A stretch of 63,089 nucleotides of DNA from Saccharofermentans sp. GTDB lineage: Bacteria > Bacillota > Clostridia > Saccharofermentanales > Saccharofermentanaceae. The translations under genes were made by a program, and so were the position numbers. Below, one piece after another: positions 51,266 through 60,600 of this stretch. A model generated the notes under the pieces. It did no database searches, was not told the origin of the DNA, and saw only the letters and a program-made list of their open reading frames with translations. The DNA is taken from positions 1 through 63,089 of the forward strand of contig JAIKWL010000040.1 in the NCBI GenBank assembly GCA_024684815.1. The letters are read 5' to 3'. Each line of letters begins with the position of its first letter. The stretch's first letter is position 1.

Positions 51266-51514
51266 ATGGGTAGTTTAAAAGACGATTGGAAAGAGACCGG
51301 CAAGGACCTGGGCGGCGCGTTCAAACAGCTTGGCAAGTCTATCGTTAAGTCCGGCGCGACAGTTGTTAATAAGGCTAATGACTGGGCCGAAAAGGACGAT
51401 GCCAAAGAAGCGGCAAAAAAGATCGTATGCCCCAATTGCGGAGCTGAGATGACCGATCCGGAGGCTTTGTTCTGTCTTAAGTGCGGCGAAAAGCTCAATA
51501 AAGCCGCAGAATGA
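51266..51514 (+). CDS. Small zinc-ribbon protein
   Basis: An 82-residue protein: N-terminal amphipathic helix with ~50 residues ('DDWKETGKDLGGAFKQLGKS'), then a zinc ribbon 'KIVCPNCGAEMTDPEALFCL' followed by 'KCGEKL' (CxxC...CxxC). AACGGAGGAA ribosome site. Function unknown; the amphipathic helix suggests membrane or partner contact. Confidence 0.75.
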   Translation: MGSLKDDWKETGKDLGGAFKQLGKSIVKSGATVVNKANDWAEKDDAKEAAKKIVCPNCGAEMTDPEALFCLKCGEKLNKAAE

Positions 51515-51530
51515 GCATTTTAAGTAATTA

Positions 51531-51580
51531 ACCGTTAAAGGGGCGTCTTGGGGAAAAGAGGGGCCCCTTTGTCTTTGAGG
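51531..51580 (+). terminator. Terminator after the zinc-ribbon gene
   Basis: AAAGGGGC / GCCCCTTT stem with 16-base loop, followed by GTCTTTG. The other ~180 bases to fba are A/T-rich with the fba promoter not resolved. Confidence 0.6.
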
Positions 51581-51753
51581 TTAGTCTTAAATAACCGGTT
51601 TTCGGGCATAGCGAAAATCATTTGGCAAAAAAGCCGTGCTTTAATATTAAATCTTCTGTTAATTACGGGATAATACCCTTATTTTACGGTTGAGTTTTGC
51701 CGAAAAGATTGTAAGATAAGTACGTTATAAAAAATATTCAGGAGGACATATAT

Positions 51754-52722
51754 ATGGCATTGGTAACAACGACCGAGATGTTCAAGAAGGCTTATGACGG
51801 CGGTTATGCTGTTGGTGCTTTCAACGTAAACAACATGGAAATCGTTCAGGGAATCACAGAGGCAGCAGGCGAGCTCAAGAGCCCTGTTATCCTTCAGGTT
51901 TCAAAGGGCGCAAGAGCTTATGCTAATCACACATATCTCGTAAAGCTCGTTGAGGCAGCTATCATCGAGAACCCTGATATCCCGATTGCTCTTCACCTCG
52001 ACCACGGTGATACATTCGAGCTTTGTAAGTCATGCATTGACGGCGGCTTCACATCCGTCATGATCGACGCTTCTTCAAAGCCTTTCGAAGAGAATATCGC
52101 TCTCACAAAGCAGGTTGTTGAGTACGCTCACGATCACGGCGTAGTTGTAGAGGCTGAGCTTGGTACTCTTGCAGGTATCGAGGATGAGGTTGTCGTAGAG
52201 GCAGGCCACGAGAGCTACACAAGACCTGAAGAGGTTGAGGAATTCGTTTCCAGAACAGGATGCGACTCCCTCGCAATCGCTATCGGAACAAGCCACGGCG
52301 CTTACAAGTTCACAGCAGCTCAGTGCACAAGAAATGAAGAGGGCATCCTTGTACCTCCTCCGCTCCGTTTCGACGTTCTCGAAGAGTGCATTAAGAGACT
52401 TCCGGGCTTCCCGATCGTTCTTCACGGTTCTTCTTCCGTACCTCAGGAATTCGTTAAGATGGTTAACGAGTACGGCGGAAATATGCCTGATGCAGTAGGT
52501 ATCCCTGAAGAGCAGCTCCGTAAGGCAGCTACACTCGCTGTATGCAAGATCAACATCGACTCCGATATCCGTCTTGCTATGACAGGTAACATCCGTAAGT
52601 ATTTCGCTGAGCACCCTGATCACTTCGATCCCCGTCAGTACCTCAAGCCCGCTCGTCAGGCTGTTAAGGACATGGTTGCTCACAAGATCAAGTATGTTCT
52701 CGGATCAGACGGTAAGGCTTGA
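51754..52722 (+). CDS. fba: Class II fructose-bisphosphate aldolase
   Basis: A 322-residue zinc-dependent aldolase: 'GAFNVNNMEIVQGITEAAGE', catalytic Asp and zinc His in 'IALHLDHGDTFELCKSCIDG', 'VVEAELGTLAGIEDEVVVEA', 'AIAIGTSHGAYKF', and 'PIVLHGSSSVPQEFVKMVNE' with 'KINIDSDIRLAMTGNIRKYF'. Splits fructose-1,6-bisphosphate in glycolysis. Ribosome site AGGAGGA. Codon use is strongly biased, as expected for a highly expressed gene. Confidence 0.97.
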   Translation: MALVTTTEMFKKAYDGGYAVGAFNVNNMEIVQGITEAAGELKSPVILQVSKGARAYANHTYLVKLVEAAIIENPDIPIALHLDHGDTFELCKSCIDGGFTSVMIDASSKPFEENIALTKQVVEYAHDHGVVVEAELGTLAGIEDEVVVEAGHESYTRPEEVEEFVSRTGCDSLAIAIGTSHGAYKFTAAQCTRNEEGILVPPPLRFDVLEECIKRLPGFPIVLHGSSSVPQEFVKMVNEYGGNMPDAVGIPEEQLRKAATLAVCKINIDSDIRLAMTGNIRKYFAEHPDHFDPRQYLKPARQAVKDMVAHKIKYVLGSDGKA

Positions 52723-52757
52723 TCCTGAATCTGACCTTCTAAGAAAAGATTTCCAAA

Positions 52758-52793
52758 AGGCCGCTTCTTATACTCGGAAGCGGTCTTTTCTTA
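52758..52793 (+). terminator. fba terminator
   Basis: GGCCGCTTC / GAAGCGGTC stem, 9-base loop TTATACTCG, then TTTTCTT. Confidence 0.85.
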
Positions 52794-52906
52794 TGGAATA
52801 AAGCAGGAAAATGATGAGCATTATGCCGGACGTTTGATATCTGCAACATTTGTATCTCCGGAAATGTAGTGATATATAATAACCCCAAGTTTGGAGGAAC
52901 GTTCTG

Positions 52907-53923
52907 ATGAACAAAAAGCTTATATCCGTTATCCTGGTCCTGGCTAATGTGCTCTCATTGGCCTCCTGCTCGTTTTTTGACAGACCGGTCACTGAAACTG
53001 CAGACGATGATAATGATGAACCTTCAGTTGCACAGGAGAAGGTTTTCAATACGATAGACAAAGTTGCAAAGTCTCTTGCCGAATGTGACTATGAAAGCCT
53101 TATTGACCGCTGTACCAAGGAACCGTTGGAGATAAAGGAAGCTATGCCGGTGGTCGAAATGACGGATCCGGATGATATTGACGCGGAAAAGCCTGATAAC
53201 AAACTCGTCATCGGGAACATGATCGCCTCGACCATTTCATATGAGATCGATGAAGAAAGCTTTGAGAAAAAGGCTTTAGGAAGCAAGTGCTCTGTTGATG
53301 TCATATTCTCATATAAGGATTATCACAAGGTGCTGGATAAGAGGCAGAAGTTCCTGGGGACAGCTGATTTCAACACACTGCTTTTTGAAGAAGACAGCAG
53401 GGTGGATCTGACTTTTACCCTCGAATTTCAGAAATATCACAGCAGATATCTCCTTGTAAACGCGGACGACCTTGCAAAGCTCTATGAATACGAAGATACC
53501 GAACTTGAATATTACAGAAGTCTTTTCGATCTGGTCGAAAACATTTACCTGACAGGTGATAAATACGATCCTGAAAAAGAGTGTTATACCGATACCGATA
53601 CCCTGGAGATCGTTCTGGAGATAAGCGAGGAAGGTCAGGATTATGTCTGGCAGTATGCTTACAGGGTTGCAAATGAGACCACGCCCAAATGGACCGATCT
53701 TTATAATTCAGGATGGATCACCGAGACGGGACCGAAAGAGATCCATGTCACATACACTCATGATGAGATCCTGGAAACAGGATATTACTGCATCCTTTTC
53801 TATAATACCTACGACGGAACTGTCTATGGTATGGAATTCGACGTGTTTAATACTCAGTCCGAAGCCTCGGCGTCAGAAGAGACATCGGCAGATATTTCCG
53901 AAGAGACAACTGAAGAAGGCTGA
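52907..53923 (+). CDS. Lipoprotein of unknown function
   Basis: A 338-residue secreted protein. Signal peptide 'KLISVILVLANVLSLASC' with lipobox LASC. The mature protein is acidic; the C-terminus is Glu/Thr/Ser-rich ('SEASASEETSADISEETTEE'). The central part has tandem beta segments ('KEIHVTYTHDEILETGYYCI'), not assigned. TGGAGGA ribosome site. It converges on the MATE gene and the two overlap by 70 bases. Confidence 0.75.
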   Translation: MNKKLISVILVLANVLSLASCSFFDRPVTETADDDNDEPSVAQEKVFNTIDKVAKSLAECDYESLIDRCTKEPLEIKEAMPVVEMTDPDDIDAEKPDNKLVIGNMIASTISYEIDEESFEKKALGSKCSVDVIFSYKDYHKVLDKRQKFLGTADFNTLLFEEDSRVDLTFTLEFQKYHSRYLLVNADDLAKLYEYEDTELEYYRSLFDLVENIYLTGDKYDPEKECYTDTDTLEIVLEISEEGQDYVWQYAYRVANETTPKWTDLYNSGWITETGPKEIHVTYTHDEILETGYYCILFYNTYDGTVYGMEFDVFNTQSEASASEETSADISEETTEEG

Positions 53924-55284
53924 TCTGAAGCCCATTTGCGCTCGATCCTCTTAAAGATGACCTTTGCGATCACCATCGCGGATAATGAAGCCATGACCCA
54001 TGCGAACGGATCGGAGGCTACTGCGATGTAATAGTTGTGGACATGTATCGAATAAAACGAGGTGATCATTCTTGCTATGAGTTCTATAACTCCCAGGATC
54101 ATGGCGATGCTCGCATAACCTACTGCCTGTACCGAATGTCTGTAGATAAAGATCATGGAAAGGAAGAAGTAGCAGACAGCACACTCAATGATATAAGGCA
54201 TTGCCCACGGAATATACAGTGACACGTCCACGTCCGCATCGAAAAATATCCAAAGCACATGAGGGACTGCCAGTACGGCAAATACTGCGGCAACAATGGA
54301 ATAGACAACATAGATCTTAAGGGCGACCCTTATGCCTTCCCTTATCCTCTTCATATTGCGAGCTCCGAAGTTCTGACCGGCAAATGCTGCCATCGTAAGG
54401 CCTACCGAGAACATTCCCTGTGTGATTATGCCCTGAAATTTGTTTGCTGCCGTGATAGCAACAACGGCATCGTCGGAGAATGTGTTGAATGCGCTCTGCA
54501 TGATAACTGTTCCTGAAGCTGTTATGCCGTACTGGACCGACATCGGAATGCCGAGTCTTAATTGCTCTTTGACAGTCGGCATGTCAAATTTCCAGTCTTT
54601 TTTCGAAGGCCTTAATGACGGCATCTTTTTGTAGATGTAGATAACGCACGGGATAACGGCAAGTGCCTGGGCCATGACTGTTGCCAGTGCGGCGCCGAAT
54701 GTCGCCATTTGAAATACGATGATGAAAAGAAGGTCCAAGCAGACATTGGTTGCTGCAGAGCAAAGAAGAACGATCAAAGGCATCTTGCTGTTGCCGACAG
54801 ATCTCATCAATGATGCGCAGTAGTTGTACATGATATTGAAGATAATGCCGGCGCAGATCGTGGATATATATGTATATGCGTAATCGAAAAAGTTCTCTGA
54901 AGTGTTCATCAGGACAAGGAGCGGATGCATAAAAATCAGGCCCGTGACTGTGATGATCCCGGCGATCAGGACACATAAGAAAAAGCCGTTCGTGACAGAA
55001 CGCTTAACTCCCTCTGAATCAGAAGCTCCGTAACGCTGGCTCGTGAGAATGGTGAATCCCGCGACCATGCCGTTGGATGTTCCGAACATGAGGAACATTA
55101 TGGTTCCGGTGGATCCGACTGCGGCAAGTGCCAGAGGGTCAACGAATCTTCCGACAATGATCGTATCCACGATGTTATAGAGCTGCTGGGCAACATTGCC
55201 CATAAGCAGCATCATCGTGAACTTCAATATGATCGACATCGGATTGCCCTTTGTCATATCTGTATCGGTTCTTCCGCGAGCCAT
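53854..55284 (-). CDS. MATE-family efflux transporter
   Basis: A 476-residue, 12-helix exporter; start at 55284 (MARGRTDTDMTKGNPMSIIL) behind GGAAGGATA, rather than the longer frame to 55410. Typical MATE features: 'MTKGNPMSIILKFTMMLLMG', 'VAQQLYNIVDTIIVGRFVDP', 'ALAAVGSTGTIMFLMFGTSN'. The second half repeats the pattern ('ITQGMFSVGLTMAAFAGQNF'). Exports drugs or metabolites with Na+ or H+. The tail 'SSVVSSEISADVSSDAEASD' is encoded in the region shared antisense with the lipoprotein gene. Confidence 0.95.
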   Translation of the reverse strand: MARGRTDTDMTKGNPMSIILKFTMMLLMGNVAQQLYNIVDTIIVGRFVDPLALAAVGSTGTIMFLMFGTSNGMVAGFTILTSQRYGASDSEGVKRSVTNGFFLCVLIAGIITVTGLIFMHPLLVLMNTSENFFDYAYTYISTICAGIIFNIMYNYCASLMRSVGNSKMPLIVLLCSAATNVCLDLLFIIVFQMATFGAALATVMAQALAVIPCVIYIYKKMPSLRPSKKDWKFDMPTVKEQLRLGIPMSVQYGITASGTVIMQSAFNTFSDDAVVAITAANKFQGIITQGMFSVGLTMAAFAGQNFGARNMKRIREGIRVALKIYVVYSIVAAVFAVLAVPHVLWIFFDADVDVSLYIPWAMPYIIECAVCYFFLSMIFIYRHSVQAVGYASIAMILGVIELIARMITSFYSIHVHNYYIAVASDPFAWVMASLSAMVIAKVIFKRIERKWASDQPSSVVSSEISADVSSDAEASD

Positions 55285-55562
55285 GATATCCTTCCCCACT
55301 GCACTTGTTTTGAACATTTTATGACCGCTTTGTACGGTTAATACCGCAAACTCTGAAAATATATAACAATATAAGTGAATCGACAATACCATAAATATTA
55401 AGAAAGACACTTTGCTTCTTTATTTCATCAAGTTTTTCCCGCAAGCAAGAAAAAAACAATAAAAGCAAGTAAAATACAATCAGCCGTTTTTGAATTAATG
55501 TATATTCAATGTAGTTGCATTATCTTCAACGCCGACGCTATTTATCAACGGAGGTCATTTTA

Positions 55563-58373
55563 ATGAACGAGATAACCCTTAACTGGAATGAATATACCGA
55601 AGCAGCCGTTAAGACTGCAGCAGAAGGCATTGTCATGCTCGAGAACAAGGGCGGTGTCCTGCCTTTGAGAAAAGGTTCTCGGGTGGCTCTTTTCGGAAGG
55701 ATGCAGACTCATTACTACAAGTCCGGCACAGGTTCCGGCGGAATGGTCAACGTCCATCATGTTACCGATATCAGGGAAGGATTAAACGACTGTCCTGACA
55801 TAACGCTCGATCCCGGACTTATGGATATATACGACAGATGGGATGAACAAAATCCCATCGACAAAGGTCTCGGCTGGGGCAAGGAAGCCTGGTCACAGGC
55901 TGAGATGCCTGTATCTGAAGATCTGGCGAAAGAACTTGCATCGCGCAATGATGTCGCGGTGATAATAATCGCGAGAACAGCAGGCGAAGACCGCGATAAT
56001 TCCTCCGATAAAGGCGCATATTATCTGAGCGACAGCGAAGAGGAGCTTTTGGAAAACGTTTCCTCGGCATTTGAAAAGACGATAGTCCTTCTTAATGTCG
56101 GCAACATCATCGATATGTCCTTTGTTGAGAAATACGGCATAAAAGGCGTGCTCTATGTCTGGCAGAGCGGCATGACCGGAGGCATCAGTGTTGCAAGAGT
56201 ATTATCCGGCAAGGTGAATCCTTCAGGATGCCTTCCCGACACGATCGCAAGATCGCTCGAAGATTATGCATCCAACGATAACTTTTGCAGAGACCTTAAA
56301 GAAGATGTCTATCAGGAGGATATCTTTGTAGGCTACAGATACTTCTCGACATTTGCGGAAGACAAAGTACTTTATCCGTTCGGAGCAGGTCTTTCCTATA
56401 CTGTTTTCGAACTGACGGATGCCGAACTGGAATTCGGGAACAATACCGTTACCTTCAGCGTCACGGTAAGAAATACCGGTGATGTTCCGGGAAAGAAAGC
56501 CGTAATGCTCTACTGCAAAGCACCTGACGGAAAGCTGTCAAAGCCTTCAAGGGTGCTTACGGGATTTGCCAAGACCGGAACGATACCTTCAGGCGAGCAG
56601 GAGAGAGTTACGATCACCGCGCCTGTAAGAAGGTTTGCCTCCTTTGATGACGACGGAAGGAGCGGCACAGGTGCTACAGGATTCGTGCTCGAAAAGGGTG
56701 TTTATGAATTCTTTGCCGGAAGTGATTTTATAACTGCCGAACCTGTTGGATCTTTTGAGATCTCTGAGACACAGCTCCTTGAAGAGCTTGGCACGGCACT
56801 TGCCCCGTCAAGAGCATTTAAGCGCCTTATCGCTGTTCCCAACGGCGACGGAACATATTCCAAAGGTGAAGAAGACGCGCCTCTTCTTACTGACAATTAT
56901 CTTGGATCAAGGATGGATCGCGTAGGTCCTGAGATCGAACAGACCGGAGATAAGGGCATCAGGCTTTCTGATGTTAAGAGCGGAAAGAACACTATGGATG
57001 AGTTCATTGCCCAGCTCTCGGATGAGGATCTCTGCCTCATTATAAGAGGAGAAGGAATGGGAAGCCCTAAAGTCACCATCGGAACGGCCGCAGCGTTCGG
57101 AGGTATCACAAAGGAGCTGAAAGGAATGGGCATTCCCACTCTTTGCTGCACTGACGGTCCTTCAGGAATGAGACTCGATTCAGGCAAGAAGGCATTCTCC
57201 CTTCCCAACGGTACATGCCTTGCTTCGACATTCAATACAGACCTGATCGAGGAGCTTTATACATATCTCGGCATCGAAATGCTCTCGAACAGGATCGATG
57301 CGCTCTTAGGTCCGGGGATCAATATTCACAGACATCCCTTGAACGGACGCAACTTTGAATACTTCTCCGAAGATCCTCTCCTTACGGGTCTTATGGCTTC
57401 GGCCCAGGTAAAAGCTCTTGAAAAGAGCGGTGTTACTCCTGTCATAAAGCATTTCTGCGCCAACAACCGCGAGACCAGAAGACGCGAGATGACATCGACA
57501 GTATCTTCCCGTGCTCTTAGAGAGATCTATCTTCCTGCCTTCGAGATCGCGATCAAAGAAGGCGGAGCAAGATGCGTAATGACAAGTTATAACCGCATTA
57601 ATGGTATCTACAGCGCCAACAATTACGATCAGAACACCATGATCTTAAGAGAGCAGTGGGGCTTCACAGGCCTTGTTATGACTGACTGGTGGGCATATAT
57701 CAATAACGACGACAACGATCCCGGGCAGTATTCTCTTGAAGCACATTCTGCTATGGCAAGATCCCAGAACGACGTATATATGGTCTGTACAAGCGTCGAG
57801 AAAGAGAATCTTCCGGAATCCGATTGTTATAAGGAACTGACGGAAGGCGACGGCTCGCGCATTACACGCGCCGAGCTTCAGCGAAATGCCCGCAATATCC
57901 TGAACTTTGCCATGAACACGCCTGCCATGGACCGTGTTCTGGGAAATGAGATCAAGGTAACTCACATCGACAGTCCGTTCAAAGATGATGATGTCGAAGT
58001 CGATTCTGATGTTTTCTACACGCTTGATGACGAGCTTACGATCGAATGCACCGCCAAGACTTCAAGAGGCAAGGACTTTATCTTCGGCATCACTTCAGCA
58101 AGAGCCGGATATCTCTCGCTTGAATTCTTCGGTTATTCAAATCTCGGCGAGCTGGCACAGATCCCGATGACTCTCTATATTACGAGCATTCCGGTTGCCG
58201 TTCTTACCTGGAACGGAACAAACGGCGAGATCGTATCCAAGAAGATCGAGTGCATGATGTATACCAAGAACTGTGTTTTCCGCGCTCACTTCGCATCGGG
58301 CGGAATGTCGGTAAAGTATCTTAAGATCAGATACGAAAGACCTTTTGACGGCACGGAAGGACAGCCGGAATAA
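55563..58373 (+). CDS. Glycoside hydrolase family 3 with permuted domain order
   Basis: A 936-residue enzyme. Start ATG 55563 behind GGAGG. The order is reversed versus usual GH3: first the alpha/beta sandwich with acid/base-type elements ('AVKTAAEGIVMLENKGGVLP', 'GSRVALFGRMQTHYYKSGTG', 'DRDNSSDKGAYYLSD'), then a fibronectin-like domain, then the TIM-barrel half with 'VTPVIKHFCANNRETRRREM' and the nucleophile Asp in 'QWGFTGLVMTDWWAYINNDD'. The same arrangement is known from Butyrivibrio and Ruminococcus beta-glucosidases. Probable intracellular beta-glucosidase or related; no signal peptide. The region 58100-58370 adds a short C-terminal sandwich. Confidence 0.93.
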   Translation: MNEITLNWNEYTEAAVKTAAEGIVMLENKGGVLPLRKGSRVALFGRMQTHYYKSGTGSGGMVNVHHVTDIREGLNDCPDITLDPGLMDIYDRWDEQNPIDKGLGWGKEAWSQAEMPVSEDLAKELASRNDVAVIIIARTAGEDRDNSSDKGAYYLSDSEEELLENVSSAFEKTIVLLNVGNIIDMSFVEKYGIKGVLYVWQSGMTGGISVARVLSGKVNPSGCLPDTIARSLEDYASNDNFCRDLKEDVYQEDIFVGYRYFSTFAEDKVLYPFGAGLSYTVFELTDAELEFGNNTVTFSVTVRNTGDVPGKKAVMLYCKAPDGKLSKPSRVLTGFAKTGTIPSGEQERVTITAPVRRFASFDDDGRSGTGATGFVLEKGVYEFFAGSDFITAEPVGSFEISETQLLEELGTALAPSRAFKRLIAVPNGDGTYSKGEEDAPLLTDNYLGSRMDRVGPEIEQTGDKGIRLSDVKSGKNTMDEFIAQLSDEDLCLIIRGEGMGSPKVTIGTAAAFGGITKELKGMGIPTLCCTDGPSGMRLDSGKKAFSLPNGTCLASTFNTDLIEELYTYLGIEMLSNRIDALLGPGINIHRHPLNGRNFEYFSEDPLLTGLMASAQVKALEKSGVTPVIKHFCANNRETRRREMTSTVSSRALREIYLPAFEIAIKEGGARCVMTSYNRINGIYSANNYDQNTMILREQWGFTGLVMTDWWAYINNDDNDPGQYSLEAHSAMARSQNDVYMVCTSVEKENLPESDCYKELTEGDGSRITRAELQRNARNILNFAMNTPAMDRVLGNEIKVTHIDSPFKDDDVEVDSDVFYTLDDELTIECTAKTSRGKDFIFGITSARAGYLSLEFFGYSNLGELAQIPMTLYITSIPVAVLTWNGTNGEIVSKKIECMMYTKNCVFRAHFASGGMSVKYLKIRYERPFDGTEGQPE

Positions 58374-58534
58374 AGACCGTACAGAAGAAAAATCACATGC
58401 ATTGCCGTCCTTTAATTGTGCTTGTTTTACATGCTTAGCTGTCCTGGCATGATGTATGGAATTTATAAATACTGTATTTTGTATTAAAATAGTGTCGGCT
58501 CGTTAACGGGCCGACCTTTTATTTAAGGGGATAT

Positions 58535-59569
58535 ATGAGAAGAGATTACTTCACATGTGTATTCTTAGGACTTATTGCGGGAGCATTGACTTTCGTATGC
58601 TTTAAGCCGCTCTACTTTACTTATGCGGCTGTGATCCCGAGAGACTTTTCTCTTATGGAGCGATTGATGAGCGTGCTCTACACATTGTTCTTTATTTTCT
58701 TTCTGCCTTGCTTTGCAGCATTCAAAAAGAAGGAATGGATCAACTGGGGACTTGCCGCTTACGGTCTCATGGCTTATTTCCCTTTATGGTTCTATCCGTC
58801 GGCAGAACTCATCAAAGGCGAGGACGCAAGCATCATCCACATCCTCGGAGCACTCGTATTAAGAGCCATATATGCGGTAATGCAGGCACCGTTTGCAGCG
58901 CTCTCCAGACTTATCGGTGATTCCGGAGCATCCCGTGTCGTATACTGGCTCCTGCCGGTATCGATCATCTGGCCGGTCATATTCCGCATTGTCAGATTCT
59001 ACAGGAGAGCATATCTTTCAGAGCAGCTCAATCCCATGACTCAGGATCAGGCAGCTCCAGCCGCAGCCAAGACACCCGAAGCTCCCGATAAGCCGGAAGT
59101 TCTGGGAACGGTAATTACGGCTCCTGTCACGGCGCAGACACCGGCCGATATCACTCGAAAGCATAAATCTGCAGATAAAAAAGAAGACGCAGTAAAGATG
59201 CCGCCTTCAGAATCAGAAGAAAAGCCTGCTGTAAGTGAAGGACGTTCCGCAAAAAGAGCCGGCGTCAGAGCTCCCGTAAGACCTGTTCATCTGGGTGTTG
59301 AATCACCTGAGACTGATAAGGTTGAAGCGCTTGAACCGGGCACCAAAAAAGATGAAAAGACAGGATCAGATGAGGTGATCGAACTCGGCGCTCCCAAGCC
59401 GAAATCAGATGAGGCTATCCCTATGCCTCCTCCGAAGCCTGCTCCTGATGAAGCGATCCCTTTGGGTGCTCCGAAAAAAACAGACGATGTGATTCCAATG
59501 CCTCCGCCGAAGTCATCAGGATCAGATGAGGCAATAAAGCCGGATTCCGGCAGCAAGGGTCAGGACTGA
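58535..59569 (+). CDS. Membrane protein with repetitive Pro/Asp-rich tail
   Basis: A 344-residue protein. About five membrane helices in the first 160 residues ('FLGLIAGALTFVCFKPLYFT', 'LMSVLYTLFFIFFLPCFAAF', 'INWGLAAYGLMAYFPLWFYP', 'VVYWLLPVSIIWPVIFRIVR'). After residue ~175 the chain is low-complexity, and the last ~75 residues carry imperfect repeats of 'SDEAIPMPPPKPAPDEAIPL' type. Tail probably cytosolic and disordered. No family recognised. It follows the GH3 gene. Confidence 0.7.
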   Translation: MRRDYFTCVFLGLIAGALTFVCFKPLYFTYAAVIPRDFSLMERLMSVLYTLFFIFFLPCFAAFKKKEWINWGLAAYGLMAYFPLWFYPSAELIKGEDASIIHILGALVLRAIYAVMQAPFAALSRLIGDSGASRVVYWLLPVSIIWPVIFRIVRFYRRAYLSEQLNPMTQDQAAPAAAKTPEAPDKPEVLGTVITAPVTAQTPADITRKHKSADKKEDAVKMPPSESEEKPAVSEGRSAKRAGVRAPVRPVHLGVESPETDKVEALEPGTKKDEKTGSDEVIELGAPKPKSDEAIPMPPPKPAPDEAIPLGAPKKTDDVIPMPPPKSSGSDEAIKPDSGSKGQD

Positions 59570-59643
59570 GGCTTTAGGTTGAAAACATACCGAACACCTT
59601 GTAAAATGTATCAGTTGACTAACAGCATGGAGATTCGAATCTA

Positions 59644-60468
59644 ATGGCAAAGAACAAAAAATACTGGAAGACTTTGCTTGCGAGCAGTTCCGACAAGAAA
59701 CATGCCGCACAGACCGGTGAAGACCCTCTCGAGGAAGGCCTTCAGCAGCTTACATGGTTTGAGAGCTCCAAACAGGCAGTCAGAAGAGGTCTCCACAAGA
59801 CATATGAGACTTTCGGTGAGGAAGTCGGCAACTCGATCACTTCAGGTGTTCCGGCTCTCTACCTTTTAGGCCTTCTTCCTTTCGCTGCTATAAACACATA
59901 TATCAGCGCTACTGCAGTTGAAGGAACCACACAGGCACACGTTGTCATGTCCGTTATCGGCAGATCCGCATTCATAATCACTTTATTCCTGGCTCTGCTC
60001 ATGTCCACTGTATATCACCTCATGAAGCACGGCACTCCCCACAAGAGAGTAATGAATAAAATCAACAGAAGCGTTGCTTACTTTGCGATACTCGGTGCTT
60101 ACACACCGATCTGCATAAATCTTTTGAATCCAATTTCCGGTGCAGTCCTCTGGGCTTTGGAAGCTGCTATGGCCATAGCGGGTGTTCTCGTTACCGCACT
60201 TGCCTATCACACAAAAGTCGGCAAGGGATTCACGTATTTCATTTATGCAGCAATGGGCTGGGCCATCATATTCAGGATAGTCGAGTTCTATAAAAACACA
60301 TCGCTTGTATGCTTCTGGCTTCTTTTGTCAGGTGCCATTGTTTACACTGTCGGCATCTTTTTTTCGCCCTCTTCGAGAAGATTCAAATTCTCGCACATGG
60401 TATGGCATTTCTTCTGCCTTGCAGGTGTAATACTCCACGTTCTTGGATTTGTTTATTTCTTCGGCTGA
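59644..60468 (+). CDS. Hemolysin III family membrane protein (YqfA/PAQR-like)
   Basis: A 274-residue protein. After a ~70-residue soluble head come seven helices: 'LLMSTVYHLMKHGTPHKRVM' with the conserved Ser and His, 'INRSVAYFAILGAYTPICIN', and 'FKFSHMVWHFFCLAGVILHV' with the two His of the third metal-binding motif. HlyIII/PAQR proteins have a putative zinc-hydrolase site within the membrane; the hemolysin role is weak. The soluble head is longer than in most family members. Confidence 0.9.
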   Translation: MAKNKKYWKTLLASSSDKKHAAQTGEDPLEEGLQQLTWFESSKQAVRRGLHKTYETFGEEVGNSITSGVPALYLLGLLPFAAINTYISATAVEGTTQAHVVMSVIGRSAFIITLFLALLMSTVYHLMKHGTPHKRVMNKINRSVAYFAILGAYTPICINLLNPISGAVLWALEAAMAIAGVLVTALAYHTKVGKGFTYFIYAAMGWAIIFRIVEFYKNTSLVCFWLLLSGAIVYTVGIFFSPSSRRFKFSHMVWHFFCLAGVILHVLGFVYFFG

Positions 60469-60501
60469 TAAGTTTATATCTGATTTGAATTTTAGTTAAT
60501 G

Positions 60502-60528
60502 AGGATGTCTTAAACGGCATCCTTTTTT
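60502..60528 (+). terminator. Terminator after hemolysin III gene
   Basis: GGATG / CATCC stem with ~10-base loop, then TTTTTTC. Confidence 0.75.
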
Positions 60529-60600
60529 CTTTACGCTTATTAGCATTTCCACCGTGCAAAAGATATAATTCTTTTATATGTTCCCGGAGGAGGTATACCT

